Source: Saccharomycopsis malanga (lineage: Eukaryota > Ascomycota > Saccharomycetes > Ascoideales > Saccharomycopsidaceae). From it: a DNA stretch of 64,000 bases. Below are positions 46,860 to 57,599 of the stretch, piece after piece. A model generated the notes under the pieces. That model searched no databases and had not been told where the DNA came from. It saw only the letters and a list, made by a program, of their open reading frames with translations. The stretch covers positions 1,488,001-1,552,000 of the forward strand of contig CP025324.1 of assembly GCA_004014935.1 (NCBI GenBank), written 5' to 3'. How positions within the stretch are numbered: position 1 is the stretch's first letter; every line of letters starts with the position of its first letter. Made by a program: the position numbers and the translations under genes.

Positions 46860-47528
46860 ATGCTTTCCATCACTCTCTCTATTGCAATCTTGTCTTCTAT
46901 TGCTAATGGTCTTACTACCAACTCTTTTGTTGAGACTGTCACTGGAGTAACCAGTTTTGTTCCAGCTGATGCTTCTATTAATTCGGAAAACCGTCTTGTT
47001 TACTCTACAGTTGTTGATGGTACTGCCACTCATGTTTCCACCGATGCTAAGGGCTGGTTGACCACTTCTATTGAAGGTGGCCATGAAACTACTACTACTG
47101 CCAGTTCCAACATTGCTGTTGAGTCTTTCACACATACCACTACTCATCTTGACACCCAAATTGTCGGTAATGGCGAGTTTTACACCACCACTACTTATGA
47201 CAACGAAGGTAAACCAACCACCTTCTATGTCAAACAAGACCCACGTATTGTCTACACTTCAACCACTTATGATCATGACGGTAAACCTCATACTTATTAC
47301 GAAAGTTTGACTACCAGTGATGGTTCTATTGTTGCTGCCACCATTGACGCTTCTTCGGTTTCTGAGTTAACAGCTTCAACCCCAACAACTGATTCTAGTC
47401 TTGCTTCATTCACTATTGGCACTTCTAACACTTACTCCACTGGCTTGGCTACTGCCAACAATGCTGCTGTTGCTGTTGGCTCATGTGCTGGTGCTGCATT
47501 GGGCGCCATTGCTGCCTTTTTGATATAG
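46860..47528 (+). CDS. GPI-anchored Ser/Thr-rich cell-surface protein
   Basis: A 222-residue protein. Signal peptide at about 1-16 (MLSITLSIAILSSIANG). The body is Ser/Thr-rich with a twice-repeated YTTTTYDNEGKPTTFY / YTSTTYDHDGKPHTYY segment at about residues 108-148. The C-terminal hydrophobic tail (AVAVGSCAGAALGAIAAFLI) ends at the stop and is preceded by small residues, a GPI-addition signal. It should be O-mannosylated and attached to the plasma membrane or wall. No adhesin domain is recognised. Codon use is biased toward preferred yeast codons, suggesting good expression. Confidence 0.85.
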   Translation: MLSITLSIAILSSIANGLTTNSFVETVTGVTSFVPADASINSENRLVYSTVVDGTATHVSTDAKGWLTTSIEGGHETTTTASSNIAVESFTHTTTHLDTQIVGNGEFYTTTTYDNEGKPTTFYVKQDPRIVYTSTTYDHDGKPHTYYESLTTSDGSIVAATIDASSVSELTASTPTTDSSLASFTIGTSNTYSTGLATANNAAVAVGSCAGAALGAIAAFLI

Positions 47529-48254
47529 TCAGACAATCCTGCCTCTTTGATATAGGCCATTGACTTTCCTTTTCCCTTCTTGTTTCTATTCGTCTTTCTA
47601 CAACCTTTAATTCTACCGTTGACAAACATTTAATTCTTTTACGTTTTACACCATTGCTTTTCATTTCTTCTCAATTTCTCATTGTCATACATAGTTTCTT
47701 GTATACTAGTCATGCTTGATTTTCTCTTTTATTTGCATTGTTCCTAATTAATAATCGTTATCACTATTCGCCCTACAGTTATTGTAATTTGAAAAAAAAA
47801 AAAACCGATATTTTGTTTCCAAAACAGACTTATAAACTACAAACCAAAAAACTCAAAAAAAAAGCTAAAAATTGTCGTAAACTATAAGGTCGCCAAGAAA
47901 ATACATCTAAGTAAAAAAAGACCTTTCAAACCCTCCTCTATTACAGCTAAAAATGTCCCCTTCAAAGATCTAATTTACTACCTTCTTTCCTCTGTCAAAT
48001 TTCAAAATTTGCTACCATTATAATGGTATATTTAATATGAATTCAACATGGAAAAGCATTATAAAAGCGAATAAAGTGATTTTAGAGCTCGTCCGAACGA
48101 TTTATTTCAATGTATACCTTTGTAGATGTATTATGGGTCACTTGGTGTATATAATAGGCCGGACACCGTTGCTAGTTTGTAAGGAAAGCTTTTTTGATCG
48201 CTCATAATTCATTGATAGTGTTATAACTTTCACTCATGGATATTACAAGAAACA
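47529..48254. other. Convergent intergenic region
   Basis: AT-rich with A-tracts near 47793-47804. Minus frames at 47432-47664 overlap the GPI gene and are not called. Nothing else seen. Confidence 0.45.
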
Positions 48255-49808
48255 TTAAAAAACATATCTAAAGTTCAAGTTTTCCAAATCAGTCAAATCG
48301 TCAAAAGCATGTTCCAAGTTTTCATCTTTTGCAATACTACCAGAAGCTTGTTTTTTATCTCTCCAGCTATTTCTTCTAGCTAATACCATTCGTAAGATGG
48401 CTATGACGATGATAGCCAAAGAGTAACAAGCCAAGGCCGTTGCAAAAGCTGTTTGAAAGACTGGTTTTTCCGAGTTTCTAAATGTTTGAGGGCCAGCAGC
48501 ATTTCCAGCACAGAATAAGACAAATGTAGTGGCAGTGACGATGGTTTTTTTAGATTGGCCAGCGATGTTTCGAGTTACCATTGACATTGCCAAATTTGCG
48601 GTTCCCCAATAAGAATATTGCAAATAGTAAGCGAAGAGCAAAGCTGCCTGGGTTTTAACCGTATGATCGTATCTTACTGAGATTAGTATGACTCCGCCTA
48701 TAATGGAAGGAATTAAGAAGCCAATCATGATTAGACAATCGTTTTTTAATTTACGAGACAAATAAGCCGAGGAGAAGAGGATAAAAATCATGTAAACACC
48801 AAGAACCATTGAGAGAAGTTGGGTTTGTAGAACCGAGAATCCAAACGATTTGATGATGATACCAATATAAGCGCCTAAACCACCGCTGGGCAAACAACAG
48901 CAAAACTGGATCAAAGCATAGGCATATGTTTGGTAATCTTTCAAACATTCCCAGGCCTGATAAGGTTTGAAATGTCTGTTTTGGATTCCAGTTTGATTGC
49001 CACGAATTCTTTCGATCATTTTCTTTTTATCCTGCTCAGAAAAGCATTTGGCTTTCATAGGGGAATCTGGGATATACCAAAGAACAAAAAAGCCCCAAGA
49101 AATAGAAATTGCTCCATATGTCAAGAACAACACCTGCCAGCTTTTCAAAGCAGCATGTTTGATCAAGGAAAAGCAGTAAGCTAGCAAACCGCCAACTATT
49201 TGGTTCATTCCATTCATGGCATACCACCAACTGATGGTTCGAGCCTGTTCTGTTTTCTTATACCACATTGTGGACATCATCATGAACAAGGGTTGGCAGC
49301 AGCTTTCAAAAGCTCCTAGAAAGGACCGTAGAATCACAAGTCCTACAAAATGTTTAGTAGCTGCTTGAAGCATGAGCACCAGTCCCCAAAGAATAATAGA
49401 AACACCCAAATACTTTGCCAAAGGAAGTCTTTGAATCAAATAGTTCACTGGATACTCAGATACCAATATAGCCAAGTATACACATGTAGTGAGCCACGAA
49501 TATTGGTCTCCCACCAATTCTGCATCTTCAACAATCCCCATTATTGAAGCAAATGACATGGTGCCTTTATCCAACGCCTGAAGCATATAGGTGACCACCA
49601 TTGCTGGCAAAACCCTGTAATCTATAAGCCTGAGCAATCGACGGTCATCTTCGGGACTCACCACGACTCGGTCTTGAACATACTTGGCAACTTCTTCATC
49701 AATTCGTCCTGTTTTAGAGTTGGGTGTTCCACTTTCTAAATCCTGAACATTTTCAACATTTTCAACATATGGCTTATCTATCAGATCTTGAGACATTGTG
49801 TTTATCAT
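48255..49808 (-). CDS. DAL5-family anion:cation symporter (MFS)
   Basis: A 517-residue major-facilitator transporter of the allantoate permease (ACS) family, plasma-membrane, about 12 spans. The N-terminal cytosolic ~70 residues contain DRRLLRLIDYRVLPAMVV, typical of this family just before span 1. ALDKGTMSFASIMGI lies in loop 1. SFLGAFESCCQPLFM, WYIPDSP and EQDKKKMIERIRGN follow, then a short charged C-terminus. Relatives carry allantoate, ureidosuccinate, dipeptides, nicotinate or other organic anions; the substrate cannot be chosen from sequence. The translation start could be Met1 or Met5 (MSQDLIDKPY). Confidence 0.9.
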   Translation of the reverse strand: MINTMSQDLIDKPYVENVENVQDLESGTPNSKTGRIDEEVAKYVQDRVVVSPEDDRRLLRLIDYRVLPAMVVTYMLQALDKGTMSFASIMGIVEDAELVGDQYSWLTTCVYLAILVSEYPVNYLIQRLPLAKYLGVSIILWGLVLMLQAATKHFVGLVILRSFLGAFESCCQPLFMMMSTMWYKKTEQARTISWWYAMNGMNQIVGGLLAYCFSLIKHAALKSWQVLFLTYGAISISWGFFVLWYIPDSPMKAKCFSEQDKKKMIERIRGNQTGIQNRHFKPYQAWECLKDYQTYAYALIQFCCCLPSGGLGAYIGIIIKSFGFSVLQTQLLSMVLGVYMIFILFSSAYLSRKLKNDCLIMIGFLIPSIIGGVILISVRYDHTVKTQAALLFAYYLQYSYWGTANLAMSMVTRNIAGQSKKTIVTATTFVLFCAGNAAGPQTFRNSEKPVFQTAFATALACYSLAIIVIAILRMVLARRNSWRDKKQASGSIAKDENLEHAFDDLTDLENLNFRYVF

Positions 49809-50356
49809 AGCATTTTATCCAGTTATGACTAAACAAATCTACAGCACAATCGGTCTTTATATATGAGTCCATTATGAGCAATCTTCCACATTTCAACATC
49901 TGGCTCATTGCCAAGTAAACGTTCTACTAATGCATATTCCCCTCAGAACTATTTATCAAACTGGGGGGAACATGTCATACAGTCAGCATTTGGACGTTTC
50001 GCTAACAATAGGTCTCGAAGATGGGTTATAAATCGTTGATTCTATACAGCTTTTACTAATAGGGGTGTAGAAATACTTCTAACATTGAACAAAACTCTCG
50101 AAAACAATGTTTGAAGGTTGTAAAATGTGCAGTTATAAATTTCAAACCTCACAATGATTCATGAACTTGAATATAACCAGTCTCAGGCCTATCAACCTAT
50201 TCCATTCAACCTCGGCTACTCAGTATGTGCAGTAGTTTGCAGGAACATTATACTCTATGAACAATAGGCTATTTTAACTATTTATTGAGATGCCCCGCAA
50301 GATGTGGTACGCTTAAATATTCATAGCAATAATGGAAACCATATGTAGCTAGGTAT
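49809..50356. promoter_or_regulatory. Upstream region of the permease gene
   Basis: TATATATGAG at about 49858 is a candidate TATA element. No other element recognised. Confidence 0.35.
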
Positions 50357-50567
50357 TTACTGGGCTGTCTCAGCGGCCAGTGTTCTTGGAGAAGAGAAAA
50401 GACCTGGCAGGATAGTTTAGTGGATAATACTCTTGAACAGGAACATGGGTGAGCCAACTAAGGGCATGATTGGGCTTTACCAAGTCCCCTTAGACATGGC
50501 GCGTATATACGAAACTGATATGTGCTGGGCTTGAAATATATGATATTATTCATTATATTATTATTAC
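50357..50567 (+). mobile_element. SINE copy, short form with composite head
   Basis: TGGGCTGTCTCAGCGGCCAG, GTTCTTGGAGAAGAG, then a second tRNA-like A box (GGCAGGATAGTTTAGTGGAT, AATACTC), then GAACATGGGTGAGCCAAC, GGGCTTTACCAAGTCCCCTT, ACATGGCGCGTATATACGAA and GCTGGGCTTGAAATATATGA with ATTATT. No B box. Confidence 0.9.
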
Positions 50568-50771
50568 ATAGTTGTATTTCTCTTACAAAACGCCGGCAGT
50601 TAGAATAATCTTCTACAGTCTAGCGTAAATTGTCTATAACACAGCTTGATTGAATAGTATACAATAATTAACAATAGCAAATAAAAGGCACAAAAGATAC
50701 ACAAATAGAGTTAAAGGGTAGATGAAGTTGATAATAGCAGGGGTAAAGATGAGTAGGAGGAAAAGTAAAGA
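50568..50771. other. 3' flank of the two-frame gene
   Basis: AT-rich. Nothing recognised. Confidence 0.35.
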
Positions 50772-51482
50772 TTAATACGTCTTACAAGTGACATATTGCA
50801 TAAGTGACTTTCTAGGGGCCATTTTCTCCACATTTCTCAAGTCAAAGTAAGTACTACTGGTTCTAGGCACTGTGACATCGTTGTCAAGACCCATAGCCAG
50901 TTTCCTAGAACGGTTAGCAGCGACGTCGGCCCCAATGGTCTTACTGAAATGTCTGAGTTGTGTAGCAGAAACAACACTGGCTTTTTTTAGAGGAGTGGTA
51001 TTGACACTTGACATCACGGTATTGGCACAATCGTATGGATCTTTTTTGACATAACTATGGCGGCCGCTTTGATTGCCATACAGATAATGTCTAGCAGCAT
51101 TGTTGGTGTCATTGTAGAAACTATTGTAAAGCAAAGAACAAGTCATTCTTTTGTCTTTCAAGCTAGTTTTTTCTGTAGACTTTGGTTCTTGGCCAAACTG
51201 TTGCAATTCCAACAACTTTTCTCTTTGTTTTTTAGCTCGGTAGTCTCTGCTCAAAGTTCTTTCAATCATGTCCAAGTCCTCTTCAGGAAGTAAGGTGGTC
51301 TTGGCTCCTTTTACAATGTCTTCTTCGAGCTCCTCATCGACATCCATAATAGTAGGCAAGCTGTATGGAGCATTGGCAGAGGTAGAATTGATACCGGAAG
51401 AACTGGTAAAAGCTGGGCCTGTTGACGATGATGCATTTTTGACCACTTTAATAGTCACCGTGTTTTTATCATTTACCTTCAC
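50772..51482 (-). CDS. Downstream frame of a large unrecognised protein
   Basis: The open frame has 236 codons but no ATG at its head; the first ATG is codon 46 (IMDVDEELEED). The region before it (STGPAFTSSSGINSTSA) already looks coding. It is the -1 frame relative to the 779-codon frame ending at 51479-51481 and overlaps it by four bases. The content is Ser/Lys/Asn-rich with ERTLSRDYRAKKQREKLLEL, a likely helix. No domain recognised. It most likely belongs to the same gene as its neighbour, joined through a small intron I cannot place, or separated by a sequence error or genuine frameshift. An independent gene from codon 46 (191 residues) is the alternative. Confidence 0.55.
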   Translation of the reverse strand: MKVNDKNTVTIKVVKNASSSTGPAFTSSSGINSTSANAPYSLPTIMDVDEELEEDIVKGAKTTLLPEEDLDMIERTLSRDYRAKKQREKLLELQQFGQEPKSTEKTSLKDKRMTCSLLYNSFYNDTNNAARHYLYGNQSGRHSYVKKDPYDCANTVMSSVNTTPLKKASVVSATQLRHFSKTIGADVAANRSRKLAMGLDNDVTVPRTSSTYFDLRNVEKMAPRKSLMQYVTCKTY

Positions 51483-53818
51483 CTTCCAGGATCAATATTG
51501 TTTGCAGGATACTGGCTTTGGATGGCATTTTCAAAATAGCTTTTACTATCGTTAAGACTGATATAGGAGCCTCGGTCATACCAAGTGTCCAGGCTTTTTC
51601 TTTTGAAAGGATTTTGTTGGATTTTCACACTGCTTTGGAACGGAAAGCTGCTTTTCTTTGTAAGACTTAGTCTGTTGCTGTTCATGCTAAATCTGTTGGA
51701 ACCCGGTGACGATGGCTCAGAGAGATATTGCTTTTTAATGTTTTGGATGTCAGAGCCAGTGGTGGAGGTCGGTGATAATAAGAAGTCATTATCGTCCATA
51801 TCGATTGCAACATGGCTGTTGATTGGTGTAATGTTCATCTCAATGGCAGTATGGTTCATATTCTCAGGAATGTGAGGACAGGTCTCTGGAGTAGTAGCAT
51901 TAGTAGTAGGAGCCTGTCTAGGAGTAGAAAAGGCATGATCACTCTCCAGATAAGAGGAAGTATCTGTTAAAGTGTTTGGCGACTTTTCAAAAGGGCTCAC
52001 AAAATAGAACAATGGCGAAGTAATATTGGATTTTTCAGGGTTTTTAGTGTTCATAATCAGCAGGGCGGATTTCTGGACATTAGGCTGCAGTTGTGTTTTA
52101 GCCAATGGCATATGGTTCAGAGACATAATAGAGTTCAGTTCACTTATTGAATGTGGAACTTCTATTATCAATGCATTTGGTTCCTTGGAAACTAAGCTGC
52201 TACTAGAGCGGCACAAGTCTTCAGTTCTGCTCTTGTAATTATTCATTATTGGTGTGGAGTTGATATTGTATTTTAATCCAGTGGGATTTGTATGTTTTTG
52301 TAATATTCTATTGTTATACTTTACGGCCACTGGCTTGGGTTCGCATATTGGTTTTTGATTTGTTGTTTTGTTGGTTGTTTGGTTGGTTGTTTGATTTGTT
52401 GTTTGGTTGGTTGTTTGGTTGGTTATTTTATTGGTTATTTGGTTTTGATTTGTCATTTGATTTGTCATTTGATTTGCCATTTGATTTGCCATTGGTTTAT
52501 TAATCATTTTTTCAGAACTAATAGTACCGCCAGTTGGTTGTTCTACAATTGCTGGTCTACCCATTATAGGAGGTGGCAAAGCAGCGCCTTTTGAAGAATG
52601 GTCATAAGCATGGATTAAAACAAAAGTTCCACGTTTATCTTCAACTTTTGTAGCTTCAGAATTGTTTGTAATTTTCTGAGCCAATAGTTTAGATTCTTTC
52701 TTTTTAGTAATCAATGAGCCTGGCTCAGATTGCAAATTAGCCAACATTTCCTCTGATTTGTTTCTTTTGAAAAGATCTTTTAGTGAACTTATTGAACTCT
52801 TTTTACCAACTTGTTTTACAGCCGCCGGCTTTACAAAGCTATTCTTCACTGCAGCCTTGTCCATCATGGTGGTATTTTCGCCACCAACAGTAGCAGCTGG
52901 CGATGGTGGATGGAAACAAATCTCAGCTTGCTGTTCAAGAGGCGACCAGCGGTTTCTTGATGAGGTCGTTTCATTGGCTGGTTGTGCATGCATGTTGGGA
53001 GCATGCATAGGATTACCTGATTCGGTAATATTGGCTTCGGAACTATCATCATCCGATATGTCCACCCACAAGTCTTCATTTTCTAGATCGATATCTCTGT
53101 CCAAAGGCATGAATTTTGTGTCCTTGTTGGTGATGAAGCTATGGTGGTTGAACTCTGTGCTTGAATATACAATTTGAGGAAATTGTGCTGCGGCTGTTGC
53201 CGCTTTAGAAAGCTCTGTATTGCTGACTCGATTGGAATTTGTAATTGTAGTAGGAGCAGCCACTTTTTTTGGGTATCCATTTCCTCCAAAGCTTGAAATC
53301 ATCATCATTGGGTTATTGTTTGCCATTGGTCTATGCACCGTCGCTTCTGGTTGGCTGCTGCTATTTGTCAATGGTTTTTGAGCTTTTGCCAATGGTCTAC
53401 GTACTTTCGCGTCTGATTGGCTATTGTTCACTGATAATAAAACATTGTTATTGGATGCCAAGCTATTGGTGTCTGGGGAAAAGTTTATTGAGCCGTCCTT
53501 TGTAGTTGCAACATTGCGGTTATCGTTAAATTCAAACAAATTCGTTTCATACATCCATGCAATGTCATCCTTCAAAGCAGGGTCCAAACTGAATATATTT
53601 GGACTAGCAGTGGGCTCCTTCAGATTATTTTCAGCTCTTGTTGGACCATGGCTTGCTCCAACGCTTTTCTGGTTGGTCTCGCCGTGAAATAATGCTGTAG
53701 ATGGTGACGGCAAAAGCCCTGACGACGGTGACGGAGTCTGGCCCACGAATAGCAGTTCGTTTACAAAACAAGTCTGGTTCGTGATCCGCCCCGGCATATA
53801 TGATGAATAGCCTGTCAT
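51479..53818 (-). CDS. Large Asn/Ser/Thr-rich protein of unknown function
   Basis: 779 codons from MTGYSSYMPGRITNQT. No recognised domain. Most of it is predicted disordered by composition: Asn/Ser/Thr-rich with acidic patches (DLENEDLWVDISDDD). A Thr-Asn-Gln repeat (ITNQTTNQTTNQ and MANQMTNQ types, at about residues 435-480) is encoded by a 12-bp minisatellite near 52340-52490. SP and TP pairs are common (TPSPSSG, LSPTSTTG, SEPSSPGS), which would suit a phosphorylated regulator. The C-terminal end (DTWYDRGSYISLND) looks ordered. The next frame (50772-51482) probably continues the protein to about 1000 residues. Confidence 0.75.
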   Translation of the reverse strand: MTGYSSYMPGRITNQTCFVNELLFVGQTPSPSSGLLPSPSTALFHGETNQKSVGASHGPTRAENNLKEPTASPNIFSLDPALKDDIAWMYETNLFEFNDNRNVATTKDGSINFSPDTNSLASNNNVLLSVNNSQSDAKVRRPLAKAQKPLTNSSSQPEATVHRPMANNNPMMMISSFGGNGYPKKVAAPTTITNSNRVSNTELSKAATAAAQFPQIVYSSTEFNHHSFITNKDTKFMPLDRDIDLENEDLWVDISDDDSSEANITESGNPMHAPNMHAQPANETTSSRNRWSPLEQQAEICFHPPSPAATVGGENTTMMDKAAVKNSFVKPAAVKQVGKKSSISSLKDLFKRNKSEEMLANLQSEPGSLITKKKESKLLAQKITNNSEATKVEDKRGTFVLIHAYDHSSKGAALPPPIMGRPAIVEQPTGGTISSEKMINKPMANQMANQMTNQMTNQNQITNKITNQTTNQTTNQTTNQTTNKTTNQKPICEPKPVAVKYNNRILQKHTNPTGLKYNINSTPIMNNYKSRTEDLCRSSSSLVSKEPNALIIEVPHSISELNSIMSLNHMPLAKTQLQPNVQKSALLIMNTKNPEKSNITSPLFYFVSPFEKSPNTLTDTSSYLESDHAFSTPRQAPTTNATTPETCPHIPENMNHTAIEMNITPINSHVAIDMDDNDFLLSPTSTTGSDIQNIKKQYLSEPSSPGSNRFSMNSNRLSLTKKSSFPFQSSVKIQQNPFKRKSLDTWYDRGSYISLNDSKSYFENAIQSQYPANNIDPGR

Positions 53819-54420
53819 TGTACTCCACTCTCTTTACAAACAACCGTGAATAAGCTGAGCTGAATGATAGAGGAAAAAGCGACCACTCACTCACATGTGG
53901 GCCCTCCAACCTTTTTAAACAACAGCACACGCCTGAGCCACCCCAGGCCTACAGAATATGCTCATCCAGCCAACAATGGCATCTTCATGTCTACTGTTTG
54001 ATGGGAGGGTCGCCACTAAACATTAAGCTTGCGGCAACATGCAGAATCCCAGGAAACGGTACTGGGAACTTTGGAAAATTAACCCTTACCAGAACCGGTA
54101 AGATTTAGCACTAGTGACTTACTGTACCTTGCATTCTCTGGCTCAGCGCTGTAGAACCAGTCAGCTGTTACCATTGGCATTGTAGACTGCTCTTGAACGG
54201 CTTCACTTGATAGTCTGTCAAGCAGACTGCAAGAAACTGCTGGAAAAGCGGTCCAAACGTCGGATAAGGAGCATCGCTCATTTTCTAGTATCACTGGCCA
54301 ATTTGGGTTTTACTTGATACAAAATCATTCACTACTTCTACATAAACATTCATGTTTCACATATTACCATCTACACATACACCATACCTACAATCTATTT
54401 TCATATTTACAACGCACAAT
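53819..54420. promoter_or_regulatory. Upstream region of the two-frame gene
   Basis: No domain-bearing frame; the short minus frames at 53631-53930 and 54079-54294 are not supported. No clear motif. Confidence 0.35.
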
Positions 54421-55263
<843 letters not shown>

Positions 55264-55549
55264 GTTATTTAGTTAGCTTGTTGCTGGGAATGCGTTTTGC
55301 TTTGATATAGTTTAATATATTTATTGCATGCTATCTTGTACCATTGTAGATTGTAAGGCAAGTGCTTTGGAAGAGGTCGTGATATGGATTTTTAGTATGT
55401 TTACGAGCTTTTTAGCTTTATAAAGAGTAGTAAACCGACAAGTTTCGAAATAGTGTAGTCATGGTTCGAACCCTTCACTTTAGCTCCCTATAAATTATAA
55501 GAAGGACAGAGCACATGACCACGTCAACTAAGCCATAGTGATTTATGGT
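55264..55549. other. RPS31 3' flank with a tRNA-like remnant
   Basis: On the minus strand at about 55448-55540, ATGGCTTAGTTGACGTGGTC and GGGTTCGAACC are spaced like A and B boxes, and part of the sequence resembles the SINE head. The acceptor and T arms do not pair well, so I call it a worn head rather than a tRNA gene. Confidence 0.45.
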
Positions 55550-55826
55550 ATGTTGTATAATACCATATATTTCGAGGCCAGTACATATCAGGTTCGTATA
55601 TATACGCAAGGGACTTGGAAAAAAGTGCAGAAAACCCAAGCAAGCCTATAAACTTGTTATTTGAATGGATTGTAAGCGCTAGACTTGGTCTAGGTCGTGT
55701 TTCAGGCAGTTGCAAGTCAAAAATCAGCGAGTAAAAGTGTCTTGCTGGGAATCGAACCCGTGTTCCTGTAAGGTTTTGTTCTTGTCCTCTCCGAGAGCAC
55801 TGACCACTGAGCCAAATGGCCCAGTG
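55550..55826 (-). mobile_element. SINE copy, long form with B box
   Basis: Minus orientation: TACCATATATTTCGAGGCC, AGTACATATCAGGTTCG, AGGGACTTGG, AGCAAGCCTATAAACTTG, AGACTTGGTCTAGGTCGTGT, TTCAGGCAGTTGCAAGTC, the B box complement GGGAATCGAACC (55747-55758), CTCTCCGAGAGCACTGACCA and CTGAGCCAAATGGCCCAGTG. The head is among the best preserved. No clean target duplication. Confidence 0.93.
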
Positions 55827-56307
55827 ACTATAGTATATATACTGTGCACTATATATTTATCTCATATACTCTATATTTTTTTTCTTAATTTATTAATAAG
55901 TGTAATTTAATCTAGTAGGGAGTTCAAGAACTTATAAAAATGATTATTGAACCAATATTTGAAATGAACTTTGATGAGAATTCATATTGTTATACGTTTT
56001 TGAAGTAACAAGCATTAGAATTGAGCTAATATCTATCAGTTACTTATTGAACCAATTAATTATATACAAGGTAATTTACATTACAAATAGATTATCTAAG
56101 ACCCCAGTAGGTCCAAGAAGAAGTATAAATCATTTACGACAACTATGCACATGTTATTGAGTCTATGTATATACGATGATAAAACGAAGAGAACAAAAGC
56201 CGAGAAACAAAAATCCGAGAGCAAGAACAAAAAGCGAATGACAATGACGATGAATGTGTATGACTAGAATTGAAAAGAAGAATAAATTACAATGTGACGA
56301 CAATTTT
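55827..56307. other. Intergenic 3' of UPS2
   Basis: AT-rich. No feature recognised. Confidence 0.4.
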
Positions 56308-56925
56308 TTAATGGAAAACACCGTTTTTAACCTTTTCGGTGACTTCGTCTAAGACGCTGACAGTACCACTAACTTCATCTATGACAGCATCTTTCATATG
56401 GTTCCAATTTTCACTGACGTTCCTTAACACCGACTCAAAACCAACTCTGCCTCTTTTGGCGTTGAAATCGAATCTGTCTACAGACCATTCCTCTACTTTG
56501 GTGCAGAGTCTCTTGATTGAAGCATAAGCGGTGATTTGAGCTTCCTGCTTGAAAAGAGTTTTGTCTTTAGGAGCAGTCGGATCCGGTTTATATGTGACCA
56601 CTTCATAAACTTGTAATAAATTATTCATGGTCAAATTGATTGATCTCATAGTAAGAGTCTTATTTATAGGATCCACTTCGGATATTTCCCTGACATAACT
56701 TCTCTTAAGTCCTCCAACTATGAAATTCAACCAGCTAGGGATAGATTGTTCACATGTGATAAGCCTTTCGGTCTTAAGAACAGACGTGCTTGCATCCACT
56801 TCCCGGCGAAGGACATCAACAGCAACAACTTGTGTTGACATCTCATTAGGATACTTTTTCCAATTGGCAGCAGAAACCTGCTCCCATGGATAACTGAAAG
56901 AATGCACTTGTTCGAAAATCTTCAT
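56308..56925 (-). CDS. UPS2: Ups2-like PRELI/MSF1 lipid-transfer protein
   Basis: 205 residues; the PRELI/MSF1 domain covers about 1-170. It starts MKIFEQVHSFSYPWEQV and has NWKKYPNEMSTQVVAVDV and TERLITCEQSIPSW. TMRSINLTMNNLLQVYE, FKQEAQITAYASI and EEWSVDRF follow. In yeast Ups2 with Mdm35 moves phosphatidylserine across the mitochondrial intermembrane space; Ups1 moves phosphatidic acid. The wording of these motifs is closer to Ups2 (230 residues in S. cerevisiae) than to Ups1. A short amphipathic C-terminus follows. First ATG used. Confidence 0.88.
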   Translation of the reverse strand: MKIFEQVHSFSYPWEQVSAANWKKYPNEMSTQVVAVDVLRREVDASTSVLKTERLITCEQSIPSWLNFIVGGLKRSYVREISEVDPINKTLTMRSINLTMNNLLQVYEVVTYKPDPTAPKDKTLFKQEAQITAYASIKRLCTKVEEWSVDRFDFNAKRGRVGFESVLRNVSENWNHMKDAVIDEVSGTVSVLDEVTEKVKNGVFH

Positions 56926-57599
56926 TGTGGGCGTGTGGCTGTTTTCCTACAATAAGTTTAATCTCTCGCAAGATGATCTCCTATATATATATACATATAT
57001 CTATACAACAAGAATCTGTCAAGGAAAAAGAAAGAATATCCCGCAAACTATAGTTAATCATACTAGTCTTACCAAAAAGAAACATTGACGGTATTACGTA
57101 AAAAAAAAAAATTTTAGCCTGTCATCCGTTCCTACTCCGAGGCCGGAAAACGGCTTTTAGAACTATCCGTGTAGGGTGTACCGGAGCGGAGTACGGATAG
57201 ACTATAATTGGCTTTTGGTTGTATGAATGGTTATTAATAAGAAAACCTTGAAGTTTTGAGCTGTATTTGTAGTTCAAAGCGGGGGTTATTAGAAAAATTA
57301 TGAATAGATTGTGTAGTATTGTGATAGCACTTTGATGAGGTTTTGTTGCATGATGTTAGAGAGTCAGATATAGCTACATAGGCTGTAATGGAGCTGAAAT
57401 GTACAAAATAAAAGAGTATTTATTATTATTGCCAAGTAGTAAACGGGTATTGACGAATAATTAAAATCAAGCCGAAGGAGATGTAGCGGAAATTGGTAAA
57501 TCGTTTTTTGAACAAGTTTCTTGCACGTTTATACAATTGTCTAGTTGATTCGATTCATGATTTCTGTTCCTTCATGTGGAGTAGTATATAGATTACTTC
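56926..57599. promoter_or_regulatory. UPS2 upstream region with CGG dyads
   Basis: A GC-rich island at 57125-57202 contains inverted pairs: GCCG/CGGC around GAAAA (57142-57154), TACTCCG (57133-57139) with CGGAGTA (57187-57193), and CTATCCGT (57163-57170) with ACGGATAG (57193-57200). Such CGG/CCG pairs are typical of Zn2Cys6 factor sites. TATA run near 56983-57000. Confidence 0.5.

Noticed and set aside
52288-52594. Plus-strand hydrophobic frames opposite the 779-codon gene
   Set aside because: Antisense shadows of the Thr-Asn-Gln minisatellite.
55448-55540. Possible minus-strand tRNA gene
   Set aside because: The B box GGGTTCGAACC is good, but stems fail and part of the sequence resembles the SINE head.
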